Source: Neodiprion pinetum (taxonomy: Eukaryota > Arthropoda > Insecta > Hymenoptera > Diprionidae). Taken from it: DNA of 64,000 nt. A program made the position numbers and the translations under genes. The notes under the pieces are model-generated. The model was not told the origin of the DNA, ran no database searches, and saw nothing but the letters and a program-made list of their open reading frames with translations. The stretch is taken from positions 16,840,542-16,904,541 of the forward strand of contig NC_060238.1 of the NCBI RefSeq assembly GCF_021155775.2. The letters run 5' to 3'. Every line of letters starts with the position of its first letter. Within the stretch, counting starts at the first letter, position 1. Of the stretch, positions 1 through 9,638 are shown piece by piece.

Positions 1-213
1 CGTTATGCGTGGCATAAGAGCGGGTTCATTGCAAAGAAACCTGATGAATTTGATAACCCCGTCGATTTTGCATTTGGACAGTCATCTCATCCGAATTGTG
101 AAATCGAAGGTTGCACGAATGTCGCAGTAATCAGATGTTCTTGGTGTAAAAAATCACTTTGCCTACAGCATTTTTTTTATGAATGTGATTATTGTACCGA
201 CTATCATCCATAA
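1..213 (+). CDS. C-terminal fragment of a transposase-like protein with Cys/His-rich tail
   Basis: An open frame enters from the left edge and ends at TAA 211-213, giving about 70 residues. It holds a Cys/His cluster: C-x4-C, then C-x2-C, then L-C-x2-H-F, then C-x2-C and a final Y-H. This spacing resembles the zinc-ribbon tail at the end of piggyBac-type transposases, in which the last cysteine-rich motif also ends near Y-H. One Cys of that pattern appears replaced by His here. The rest of the protein lies outside the window, so the family cannot be settled. It could be an active transposase, a domesticated relative or a dead copy. The transposon assignment is recall of the motif, not a search result. 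Confidence 0.45.
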   Translation, partial: RYAWHKSGFIAKKPDEFDNPVDFAFGQSSHPNCEIEGCTNVAVIRCSWCKKSLCLQHFFYECDYCTDYHP

Positions 214-1121
214 AGCGATTTATAGATAAACTTGGAACTTGTTTTTGTTTAAAGGGTGTGGCCACGGTAGAGGAAGTAGAATCATGTGCATATTCAACAA
301 TTTTGTATTATATGAAAACGTAATTTATTTACAAAACTATTTACAGGTGTATTTAGTGTATGAATCAAAGTAACAAAAAAAAATTTCTTCATTCATTTTT
401 TCAATGCAAAATGGCTAATAATCACTACTTGTTTTTTGTTTATCTTTTTCCCAGCCCTTACCCCTCAAATATCTGTGCCATAGAATTAATTCAAGTAGAG
501 ATATGACTTGTTTACATATGACACACATCGAATTTTCGAGTAGTTGAGAGTCTGCTTGAAATGAAAAATATTGACGTTTCTTGAAAAAAAATGATAAAAC
601 AGTTAAATGATAAGAGAGCGATGCCAGAATAAATGCGAGCCTCAAACAATGTTATTCAATGATTCACGGCTAAATACTAGACATAATCCGCAATATTGGG
701 AAAAAAGTCGATAAGAATTCAGTTTTTCGGAAAAAATCGAAAGCACGTATTCTGTATTCTTGCATGCTCTTCACAGTGCTGTTGGATTCATTGAGCTCTA
801 ATGAACATCTTGTTTCTAATGTAAATAATGAACTTCGTGTATACAAGTTAACCCCTAAAATAAAGAGTTCTTGAGAATATTCGAAGTGTGTTTTTCATCA
901 CTTTTGACAAGGTATTTATTACTATCATTATTAGTTATCAAAATTCCCTCCTTGTATGCAAAACACAAAAATCATCTTGCGAGGTGGTCAACTTTGGAGG
1001 GGTGTTTCACCCCTTTAAAATGAGTTTGGGCCGATAAAAAAAAACACGTATGTCATCGATTTTGACCCTCTATAACATACCAGAGTTTCATCCAAATCGG
1101 AGGGGGACACCTGAAAACGTT
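214..1121. other. AT-rich stretch without a gene; dispersed-repeat segment near 960-1121
   Basis: I see no coding exon here. From about 960 to 1121 the base composition changes and the text reads like an interspersed repeat that cuts off the retrotransposon that follows, at its RNase H segment. It probably marks the deletion or insertion breakpoint that removed the integrase half. Confidence 0.4.
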
Positions 1122-2212
1122 TCCTTGTAAGTATTGCTCCTATTGCATACTTTGAAGCGTCGGTCGTTAAAAGGGTTTTTCGAAGTCGGGCTACTGCAGT
1201 ATCGGTTCCCGACACAGTCTATCGCGTAGAATTTCGAATGCAAATTAATGTTCTGCTGTCCATAGGAAAGGGCTATTCTTCTTTAGCAAATAATTAATAG
1301 GTCTAGCAATTTTTGAAAGGTTAGGAATGAATATTCGGTAGTAGCCTATCAAGCCTAAAAACTGTTTAATCTGTTTATGATTCTTGGGAACTGGATAGTT
1401 TTTTATTGCTGATATCTTCTCCGGATTAGGTTTCAATCCATTTTGAGTGATGATGTGACCTAGGTATGCTACTTCTTTACGCAGAAATTCACACTTATCT
1501 GGCTAGAGCGTTAGTCCCGCATCAGACAATCTCTTCATGAGTTTCGAAGTTTGGTTTCGTGCTCCTCCAAGGATCGGGAGTAAATGACTACGTCATCCAA
1601 ATAGACAAACATGTTAGTACCCTGTAGTCCCGATAGAACCTGATCTAGTAGACGTCGAAAGGCGGATGGGGCATTTTTTAAGCCGAATGGCATTCTAGTA
1701 TACTCGAAATGGCCGTAAGGAGTCGAAAAAACGGTCTTTGCGCTGTGATAGGGATGCATTGGAATTTGGTGGAACCCGGAAGCCAGGTCGAACGTTGAGA
1801 AATATCTTGCGGAGCCTAGCTGGTCTAGGATATCGACGATATTTGGTAGCGGGTAAGCGTCGCCAATGGTTTTTTCGTTGAGTTTCCGGAAGTCAATGAC
1901 CATTCGCCACTTCTTTTGTCCGCTAGCATCTGATTTCTTGGGGATGATCCAGACCGGAGAATTGTAAGGAGATGAAGAATGTATGATAATGTTTTGATCA
2001 AGGAGTTTGGTCACTTGTTTTTGTATTTCATCTTTATGTACTCTTGGGTGTCTGTATTGTTTGGTATGAATTGGTACGTCATTACTAGTAGGGATCGTAT
2101 GGCTGACTAAGTTTGTATGTCTAAGGGTGTCACCTGGGAGGAGAAATAAATGGTTGAAATCGATAGCAAGATTAACTATTAATTGTTTTTCTTCGTCATT
2201 CAAATGGTCCAA
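1122..2212 (-). pseudogene. Reverse transcriptase, connection and start of RNase H of the Gypsy-type element
   Basis: The frame 2212-1535 holds the RT palm and fingers: a KKWRMVIDFRKLN block, FSTFDLASGFHQIPM, and the catalytic YLDD (codons 1603-1592). After a frameshift, LGHIITQNGL and FLGLIGYYRIFI (to 1245) form the thumb/connection. LLTTDASKYAIGAIL (near 1170-1125) is the beginning of RNase H with its first catalytic Asp. A TAG at 1503-1505 interrupts the segment between YLDD and the connection. The homology stops at ~1122. RT and RNase H would copy the element RNA into DNA; this copy is inactive. Confidence 0.9.
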
Positions 2213-2639
2213 TCACAATTTTTCTTTCAAAATCTCAAGGCGTCTCGAATCGTAATTTAGGGATGTGGGAAGAACGCGATTCTCGATCCTTTTTTTTCAT
2301 GTAAGACCTGTCCGCTGCTTGCAGTACTTGTATGCGTCAGGTGTGTTTTTGCGCTGAGCGTGGCGGTGCTCGCGAGTTTATCGACTTCTTCTAATGTTAC
2401 GACTGGTCTTCTCATTTCCACAGCTGATTAGTTGGAGTTTATTGCATAAACGTAAGCAAACCCTTGTTGGTTGGTAACCAGGGCCTGTCCCAGGAATATG
2501 TTAGCGCCTACTTTCAACTGTTCTATGAATCCCGTTTTTACCGAGGGATTCGAAATTTTTAGTGCAATCACCTGAGCCGTTCGTGGTGGTATCAATTAGT
2601 CTTCGTCTAGGAGTTTGAATGGTTTGCTAGTATTGTTCG

Positions 2640-3330
2640 GTATTATTTTTTCTGTATCGAAAGATATCGTTGCATTTTCGTTCCGTAAAAACATCGATCC
2701 CAAGATTCCGTCTTCTTGTATCGGGAACAGATCGTCGACTTATGGAATATATGAAGGTTGTCATCGATTCGAATGCTAGTAGTTCCTAATACTTTTATTG
2801 GCTCGTGTATAGCACTGGTAACGTGGATCTGACCTTTGAGTAATTTACATGGAACATGCGGATGTATTGCTCCGAATTTAATTATGTTTACATCAGCACC
2901 GGTGTCAACTATAAATGTGCTGGGTTGTCGTGTGAGCTCACCGGTGGTTATTCGAACCTTCGGTGTTTGTGTGACAGATGTTGTGAGGATACGCGGTGGT
3001 GTTTTAGGTTGGTTTTATGCCTGTTAAAGGGAATAACGCCGGTGTCGCGTGAGATAAGGTAGTTGTTTTTGAAACAGATAGTCGCCTTTTCCGAATGTAA
3101 AAAGTCTGAACTCAGTATACCGTCTCCGATGATAGGGAAGGAGTTATCGATAAGATGGAATTCGTGGCGTTTATTAGCTAACCCGACGTAAGGACTTCCT
3201 ATTGTTCTGATGGATTCTTCCGTTATCCCCCAAATCTGCCTAATGTCTGTCTTTGTCACGTGAACTCTTGGGTCCATTTTATCGATTTTAACAAATTAAT
3301 ATTAGCGCCAGTATGTATTATTAGTGTCAC
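2640..3330 (-). pseudogene. Two tandem retropepsin-like protease segments, the first with altered active site
   Basis: Two homologous protease segments follow each other. The downstream copy has a normal active-site motif D-T-G-A (codons 2906-2895) in the context FIVDTGADVNII, and a flap/C-terminal motif DGILGSMF near 2713-2691. The upstream copy has the context VTLIIHTGANINLL with H in place of the catalytic Asp (HTGA, 3315-3304), and its own C-terminal motif GDGILSSDF near 3130-3103. Both carry further matching stretches, for example x-P-x-V near the start and F-P-I before the DGIL box. Frameshifts break both copies. Retropepsin normally works as a dimer of one domain per chain, so a tandem pair is unusual. 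Confidence 0.65.
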
Positions 3331-3481
3331 GTACTCGTTCAAAGACTGCGGGCATTGTGTTCGAATCTATGGAGAGCCAGATTCTGTTAGTTCGCGGAGT
3401 TGTACGGGGCTGACGTTTAGTTTGGACGCTGCTCCGGTTTGGGGGAGGTCGATGCGTCCGCGCGGCCGTCCCTGGACTCGT

Positions 3482-4054
3482 TTACATGGCTCGCGTTGCC
3501 TGAACTTTGCGGTGTTGCACTGCTTCGAATAAAACTTCCGGGTGGACGCCTGCATCGCAATTATCGTTCAAGTAATCTGGTGTTACATAATTAACCCTGA
3601 CATTCGACTGTGAAGGATTTGGTGTGTTATACTGTTGTGAGCGTTGACTGTCATTTCGCGTCTGGTCTAAAGGTTGGTTTGTCGGGTCTCTTGCTCGATA
3701 TTGGGTGTTGGGATTATTCTGTTGTTGACGATTGGTGTTATTTTGTAAAACTCTTGAATCTTGGTGGATATTCGAATTCTGGGGATATTGGGACCGATTT
3801 GAGCGGCACTTATCGCTTGAGTGGCCTTTGCGACCACACTGCGTGCAAGTTGTGTTGTTGCGCTGCCTTGTTCTGCACTCTTCTATACTATGACCTGCCT
3901 TCTTGCAGTATCTACACACTACTGATACAGAAGGTCGTTCAGGACAATATTTATCGATGTGATCGGTTAATTTACATATATTACATTTTATATGGTTTTG
4001 TGTTTCGTAGTTAGTATCACGGTACGAGGCTAGTTTAAGTCTATCCGATAATAG
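3482..4054 (-). pseudogene. Gag nucleocapsid region with three CCHC zinc knuckles
   Basis: This continues Gag in the frame of the capsid part. Three C-x2-C-x4-H-x4-C knuckles are visible: CNICKLTDHIDKYC (before 3919), CRYCKKAGHSIEEC and CTQCGRKGHSSDKC. They are followed by an Asn/Gln-rich tail that ends at 3482. CCHC knuckles bind the element RNA during packaging. Three knuckles in a row is at the high end for Gypsy Gag proteins. The segment is cut off from the capsid part by the stop at 4055. Confidence 0.75.
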
Positions 4055-4606
4055 TTATTCAGTCTTGGTGGCTGTGTCTGTAGCCATTTGTAGGGTTCGT
4101 GGATTCTCATAAGCCACTCTTATTTCTAATTCGTCTAGTAAACCTTTCATAAATCTTAGTCTTGCGGTTTCTTTGATATTTTTCTTTAGCACTTGAGCAT
4201 CACTGATAGATGCTGAGGCATCTATTGATTCGCACGCTTGTCTTAACAGATGTTTTATTCTATCACCGTAATCTAGAAAACTCTCATCTCGCCTCTGTGC
4301 CGATTGTGCAAGGTCTAGCTGGCTATATGGAAGGTGTTGTTTAGATGCGTAGGCCTGTCTTAGGCAGTCTAGCAAATCTCGAAGAGAATCCGGGTTATCT
4401 GACTCAATATATTTACTCGCGTCGCCTTCAATTTTCGTGCGAATGAGTGTGGAGAATAAATTCAGTTTTCTGGCTAGGACAGCTTGTTTTGCGCATTCTA
4501 CTTTAGTTATGAAATCGGATACGGGCATATTAGTGCCATTAAACGTGGGAATCAGAGCCAATTCATCTTTAAGAGGCAGGTGCGGAAAAATGCTTTCGGT
4601 AGCCAT
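4055..4606 (-). pseudogene. Gag capsid region of the Gypsy-type element
   Basis: An open frame of 183 codons runs from ATG at 4606 to a stop at 4055. The protein is hydrophilic and helical, without a signal peptide. It has the character of a Gypsy-type Gag (retrotransposon gag domain, residues roughly 60-160). Reading on in the same frame past the stop leads into a zinc knuckle, so the stop at 4055 probably interrupts a longer ancestral Gag. Gag would form the particle that packages element RNA. The start is supported by its position ~480 bases after the primer site. Confidence 0.75.
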
Positions 4607-4939
4607 GTTGTAAATTTTAACCTAGGATTTGTCGACTTACAAACTAAAGATGAAGAGAAGGAATGGAAGAAAATGTTGCCTTCTTCCGTGAGGATGTTGG
4701 TATAGCGATTTCGTGTCTGTAGGCGGTGATGACGTCAGTGTGCGTTGTGTTGTAGTAGAAGTCGTGAAGAATGAAGATGTCCTCGTAGTCACAGAAGGAA
4801 ATAGTTTTGCAGCAATATCGATTTGGAGATACGGATTTGTTTGTGACGTTCGTGTGAATCAGAGATAGTTGATTGCGTTAAACGTAGAATATGACTTTCA
4901 GAGGGTCTTCAGCACTATCACACAGTGGTATTACTTTTG

Positions 4940-4972
4940 TATTAATCACGGTCGTAAGACCGTGGTATTAAT
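4940..4972. mobile_element. 19-bp minimal remnant of a CCACGG-end transposon with 7-bp direct repeats
   Basis: Within the retrotransposon leader, TATTAAT (4940-4946) and TATTAAT (4966-4972) flank a near-palindrome, CACGGTCGTAAGACCGTGG. On the minus strand this is CCACGGTCTTAC joined directly to GACCGTG. These are the terminal bases of the 44185-44762 element. It looks like two transposon ends left after almost complete internal deletion. Confidence 0.55.
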
Positions 4973-5070
4973 ATCAATGAGCTTGTACAATTCGGAACCG
5001 GTCTATCAGATGGCACTTCATGCGTAGAACACATGTAAAATTGTATCACTGGATTTCCGGAAAGCAAAGG

Positions 5071-5085
5071 CCACCGCTGCCACCA
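5071..5085 (-). promoter_or_regulatory. tRNA-Leu primer-binding site of the retrotransposon
   Basis: The plus strand reads CCACCGCTGCCACCA one base inside the LTR. This equals the 3' end of a eukaryotic tRNA-Leu including CCA, so the minus-strand element RNA carries its complement and would prime minus-strand DNA synthesis from tRNA-Leu. Among insect Gypsy elements, tRNA-Leu priming is known for the mdg3/micropia group, so membership there is possible but inferred. Confidence 0.75.
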
Positions 5086-5086
5086 A

Positions 5087-5530
5087 TGTCACGTCCGTGA
5101 ATGGAGTTTACTCCTGAGCAGTAGGAATAAACCCGTTTGGCTTCACTTTTACGTACTAGGACAATCGGAAATCAGTATGAGGATTGAATAACGTAGGGTT
5201 TGTTTGAGATATTACAAATATATTTCTTTCGAAGAAGCTGAGATGGCGGTAAAAACGAAGTGTGCTGTATGAAGCTATGTAAGAAGTCTAGATGTGACGT
5301 TGTTGAGAGTTAGAATAGGAGTGTCGCTCGAGACTAGAAACGTACGGGTGCAGAAAAAGTGTGAAGATGCTGAAGGAAGGGAATAGAATTCGATGAGTAA
5401 GCGCAATAGTGAATAGCGTGAGACTAGGTAGAGATAAGAGGACAGGACAGAGACCATGCGATTCATATAAGAACTGTGGGAGAGTTAGCGAGTCGGAAAA
5501 ATAGAGAGAAGTGGTATGCCGGACGTAACA
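5087..5530 (-). repeat. 5' LTR of the Gypsy-type element
   Basis: The unit of 444 bp begins TGTCACGTCCG and ends GGACGTAACA, giving TG..CA ends with short inverted termini. The tRNA primer site follows immediately inside. Its first ~80 bases (the CCTGAGCAGTAGGAATAAAC region) match the solo LTRs at 15069, 26578 (reverse) and 46157. The outer flank is CCACC; no partner duplication can be checked because the other end of the element is gone. Confidence 0.85.
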
Positions 5531-6453
5531 CCACCAATCAAAAATCCGTTGTTGATAGAAAATTTGACGTAGAATACGATGGTTAAACTAAGAACTCGTT
5601 ATGAGGTGAGGGCAATTGTTAAAAATCGATTTAAACATTTTGATTGTTTATAACAATATGAATTTGTTAATAATTTTCAATGAAACTATTTTTTTTTATT
5701 AAAATTCATTCTTTTAGCTTTAAAATGAAAAAAAGAACTTTCTTTCTGAAATAGAACCGGAGTTATGAATTTTTGAAAATGAGTCTCTAAGCAGAAAATC
5801 ACCAAATTCTCAAATTTTCGACCCCTTCTGTTTTCCAAAATATGTGGAAAAAAAATCCTCAAATACATATCTTTTTTTTTATTGATATGAAACCCGTAAA
5901 AAAAATTCAGCTAAATCTGTAGATTTTTATGTGTCGGTCAATTTTTATCGATATCGGTTCGTTTTGTAAAAGAAAGTCCCATATCCTCAATCAACGGTAT
6001 GAGTTATGTATTACATATGTACACAAATTACATACGGTGGAACATATAGAAATAACTATATATCTTCATCATTTGATTAACTTCTTCGACTATTTCTCCT
6101 TGCATCAAGAAACGGTTTCTAACCATATTTACATTGGATCAGGTGTATGTTTATTGTGCATCTATTCAGCTGACATTATTTTTGACTATGTGATAGAGTT
6201 GCATTAGTAATGCTAAATTTGTTTAATAAATTTGCATAGTCGAAAAGTATACGGACTTCTTACGGGGTTATCTGAAAATTTCAGTCTGTTCCCGTTCGTC
6301 ACTCCATATCTATAATAATTTTAGACTCCGCATTGTGTCGAAACACGCGGTAAGCGGTGGTAACATCAGTTCTTGTTGCCTCTACCTACCGACCGCTTGC
6401 CGGATTGGGTTGCGCGTGCAAGAAAGGACGCAGAGGGCGCCGCTTGACGATGA
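5531..6453. other. AT-rich spacer, no gene seen
   Basis: Long A/T runs and no exon-like reading frame. A GC-richer patch at about 6340-6450 precedes the nested transposon block. Confidence 0.5.
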
Positions 6454-6686
6454 ATTTATTGCATAGACTTAAAAGATAGACTGAGCGCTCGTATGAGCCG
6501 CTTGAAGCAAACATTTAAAGGACAGAAAGTACTTTTTTCTCTTTCTGACGATATTTGCGGCGGGGATCGAGGCGGTAGAGGAGATTGAGGCGAAATTATG
6601 CGCCTATATCTATAGCTGTTCTACTTCCACTGCTCCGTTGTCTCCCGGTATGAAACCGATTGAAAAGAGAGAGCAGTACTCTCGAC

Positions 6687-8649
6687 CACTGATATATATA
6701 TACACTGGATTGGATATTACCGTGTAAGCTCGTGCGTCCAATTGAAAAATTGAATTTCCGCCATCTTGTACAGAAAGTTGTCACAAAATGCGCGCTAGAT
6801 TTGAACTGCGTAATATATGCTATTTAGATCTAACGATATATTCGTCACACAAAAAAGTTTTTGACGAGTAAAATAATGTTTGATACATTAAATGAAGAAC
6901 AAATCATTTTTTCAAAAGTATATTATTATTTACAATTATATGGTGTAAAAGATCATTAAATAATATGACGAAAACCTTGTATTTAAGCGTGATTTTTCTT
7001 TATGTTCAAAAGAAGTCCTTAATTCTGAGAAGTTTCCGTCCATTATCCTTCATCCTATGGTGGGCTGAATTCCATACGGATTATTCAAAAATTTGTATAT
7101 CACTAATTCAACCGTTAGGGAATCCATTTACCATCCATTGATCATCAAAGTGGAGCTTAAGACATGTAAAAAAAGTTTTGAATTAAATTATATCGAATTG
7201 GGTGAGTAAAAACTTTATTCAAAAATATGGAGAATAAAACATTCCTTGCAAACGTTAAGGCATTTTTATAGAGTTGCGTGAGATAAACCACAACCGCAAT
7301 ATAATTAGTAGTATCAATCCACAATCCATTCACATGAAGAAAAAGTTACAAGCACAATCAAAAGAAAATAAAAAAGATGTACATATCTGAGCATGCAAAT
7401 CAGGTACAAATGTGTAGGTGATCATGTAATTTGGTTACATTCACTGTGGTGGGCCGATCGGATTCATCCTGAAATTCGGTCTGCTGCAAGTTTTCACCTA
7501 CAGATAAATTACTAATAAATAACGACAATGGAAATACACAGAAATGTGTCACACACGATTTTTCTGTAACAGAGCACTTTATAATCTGTAGGTAATTAAC
7601 CGCTTTGACGGCATTGACGCAATAGTGCATCACATCAACGTGTCTTTATGCACACTGAGTTTTCTCTGACCTAATAGGGATTAATAGTTTCAGATCTCAC
7701 CAAATAACGTTGGGATACTGCCTTTTCGTAAAGTTATATAATTTTTACTTTTCTTCTGAAAGCAAGAGAGTTCAAAGTGGTCGGAACACAGAAAGCTATC
7801 ACTTGATGGAGACCACGGTCCAATGTTTATATTTGCGATCCATTGCTTCATAATATCAGGTTCATCCAATGGGAACCTACATAACAAGCAAAGTTTAAAT
7901 TTATTAATTCACACGTTATGTTGCATTGAGTAACGGTACTTACTTGAAGAATGAATAGCCACGTCCATATTCCTTTAATCGGTGACAAGATGAACACTCT
8001 GATTTTGGGTTGTCAAATATAGTTGGTACACTGTTCTTTTTCAATGTAATTAGGAATCCTGTCCTATCAAAGCAGTCATTTGTAAAATGAGCTGAACACA
8101 ATGTGCTATTTCGGTTTGGCTTCCAGTCCTTCCTCTTCATTTCTTCTAACCAATGCTGAACGCGCAACACATCTTTCACGGGAAATCTACATATCGAATT
8201 ATAATTTAATCCCTGAGTCAATAATACCCGAGTTTTCAATTTCAATTATAATAAGATCGGTTCATAATTCAAATATTGTGAATTTTTACTGACAAGATTC
8301 GTACGTTATAATACTCGTTAAATATAATTAGTAAATACTTCGTATGCTGACATAACCTCTGCAAGTTATCATTTGCAGAACGCTTCAGCGTTGTATACTC
8401 ACTTGTGAAATGATCGTCCACAATATTTTGATTGCTTTGTTTTGCAAAAAACGCAGGTACTCATTGTTACCTCAATAATTGTTACTGTAATTTTCCGTCG
8501 CAATCGATTATATACACATACATCACATATCACGTGTATATATATATATATATATATCTGAAGTGACAAGAATCTGTACGAAATGGCTACCGTTCAATTG
8601 GCGTGACGGCACCACGCTTAATCCAATCTAGTGTACATATATATCAGTG
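6687..8649. mobile_element. 1.96-kb transposon carrying a two-THAP gene
   Basis: ACTCTCGAC occurs directly before (6678-6686) and after (8650-8658) the segment, a perfect 9-bp target duplication. The ends begin CACTGATATATAT on both strands. The inverted similarity extends about 95 bp (shared blocks include TACACTxGATTGGAT, CCAATTGAA, GTACAGA and TTGTCAC). The left interior (6790-7390) has no coding signal. The right part holds the THAP-domain gene at 7400-8464 on the minus strand, whose promoter must lie in or next to the right terminal repeat. No DDE/RNase H-like catalytic domain is visible. A THAP domain is the DNA-binding part of P-element transposase, but P elements normally make 8-bp duplications, so the superfamily is open. 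Confidence 0.8.
7400..8464 (-). CDS. Protein with two tandem THAP zinc-finger domains (192 aa, four exons)
   Basis: Exons by splice signals and phase: 8464-8403, 8186-7944, 7876-7701 and 7497-7400, totalling 579 nt with stop TGA at 7402-7400. Donors are GTGAGT, GTAAGT and GTGAGA; acceptors all end TAG. THAP 1 (residues ~1-80) shows C4-x2-C7, W33 and C51-x2-H54, followed by the F-x(n)-LK-x-SVPTIF end. THAP 2 (residues ~82-160) shows C85-x2-C88, W114 and C132-x2-H135, and ends SIPTLF. THAP domains are C2CH zinc-binding DNA-binding modules of P-element transposase and host transcription regulators. After THAP 2 there is only a ~33-residue polar tail, with no coiled coil and no transposase. Both THAP domains are split by an intron at the same place (between Lys and Phe-Pro), which points to duplication of a two-exon unit. 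The frame is intact, so expression is plausible. Likely role: binding transposon ends or repression, by analogy with truncated P products; this is inference. Confidence 0.8.
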
Positions 8650-8709
8650 ACTCTCGACATATCTCTGTCCTTTATATGTAAGCTTCAGTACCTCTTATAG
8701 GAGCGCTCA

Positions 8710-9472
8710 TAGCGTTTTCCATTGGTTGCGCTGAGTGTAAACTGAGAGCGCACTAGCGATACTCTTATCTCCAACGTGTTCCACTGGCAGCTCGGGTGCG
8801 TGAATTTAGCACTGAGTGCGTAAAATATTGCCCTGAAATCGGGAGTCGGTGTCAAAGCAGTGCAATTATGGCTACCAATCGTGAAAGAGTCGTAATCACG
8901 TCGAAATAGATGCTGTGACAGCAACTCTTTTATTAGATCTAATTTCATCTTCTTCTAGCAGTGATGACGACTTGCTGGAGCCGAAAGATAGAGGATAGAT
9001 TCCCAGAATTTTTAATTTCATAGGAGTAATCCACAGCATGTCCGATATCGAAGTATGGATACACATTTTTTCAACTTTTAGAGGTTAAGTGCGAGGTATA
9101 TTTCATGAGATTGGGACAACTTGACTTGCTGCTTATTAATTTTTATCTTTTCAGTGGAATTGTCAATTTTTTTGCCCTTGTATGCTCGTGCCTAACATTT
9201 AAATTGTGACATTTATTTACAAACAAAAAATTACCGTTGCGTTTGTTCAATTGGCTTCTGTATCACTTGCTTGAAAAACTGACAGTCGCGCAGTCGGTCA
9301 AGTAACGTCACATTATTTCTGATTTAGGAGAAATTATGATCTAGTCTGCCTTTATACGTTTTATGGCGTGTTCCACTAGGAAGGTTTGCCCCGATGCCGG
9401 GCGACGCATGGACGGAACGAGTGCCCCCTGTTCGAGCCAGTGCGCACTCAGTGCAACCAGTGGAAAACGCTA
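8710..9472. mobile_element. Harbinger-type non-autonomous element, 3-bp TCA duplication
   Basis: The ends TAGCGTTTTCC..GGAAAACGCTA form inverted repeats; shared bases continue as xTTGGTTGCxCTGAGTG. TCA lies on both sides (8707-8709 and 9473-9475). The uninterrupted relative at 45205 has a single TCA at that spot, which fixes the borders. Three-base duplications are typical of PIF/Harbinger. Inside, on the plus strand near 8868-9000, a short broken reading frame starts MATNRER and, after a stop, continues with an acidic/Ser-rich string. It may be the start of a lost protein, but is too short to identify. Confidence 0.65.
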
Positions 9473-9485
9473 TCAGTCTATCTTT

Positions 9486-9616
9486 GGTCGTGTTCGTAAA
9501 TTGACTGCCAGTACTAAAAATTCCCTAGGACCGAGACAGAGCTGTCCATGAACTCGGCAGTGCAAAAGAGATAAAAGATTGCTGACAGTACTGTCAGTCA
9601 ATTTTCGAACACGGCC
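9486..9616. mobile_element. 131-bp MITE with ~29-bp inverted repeats and TTT duplication
   Basis: The left end GGTCGTGTTCGTAAATTGAC pairs with the right end, which reads inverted as GGCCGTGTTCGAAAATTGAC. The similarity continues TGxCAGTAC. TTT flanks both sides (9483-9485 and 9617-9619), while the uninterrupted relative has one copy. End sequence and 3-bp duplication suggest a Harbinger-type MITE. Confidence 0.7.
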
Positions 9617-9638
9617 TTTATAAGTCCATGATTTATCG

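Larger units (their letters stand above)
1122..5530 (-). mobile_element. Truncated, decayed Ty3/Gypsy-type LTR retrotransposon
   Basis: Reading on the minus strand: 5' LTR (5530-5087), primer-binding site, leader, gag (4606-~3482), two protease segments (~3330-2640), reverse transcriptase (2212-1535), RT/RNase H connection (1436-1245) and the first part of RNase H (to ~1122). Integrase and the 3' LTR are absent. In-frame stops occur at the end of the gag capsid part (4055) and after the RT (TAG at 1503-1505). Several frameshifts lie between gag, protease and RT, so the copy cannot make its products as it stands. The domain order PR-RT-RNase H and the RT sequence style are those of Ty3/Gypsy (Metaviridae). 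Three other related LTRs occur alone in this window, at 15069, about 26150 and 46157. Confidence 0.9.
6462..9630. mobile_element. hAT-type miniature element split by three younger insertions
   Basis: The ends are CATAGACTTAAAAGATAGAC at left and the inverted form ending AAGTCCATG at right. They are flanked by ATTTATTG (6454-6461) and ATTTATCG (9631-9638), an 8-bp target duplication with one change. The element's own sequence is about 300 bp: 6462-6686, 8659-8709, 9476-9485 and 9620-9630. These pieces run in the same order as the uninterrupted copy at 44922-45229. Eight-base duplications are typical of hAT and P elements. It has no coding capacity. Confidence 0.8.

Noticed and set aside
8533..8558. 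TA repeat as a regulatory site
   Set aside because: Simple microsatellite; similar runs occur at 34143, 35585 and 35853.
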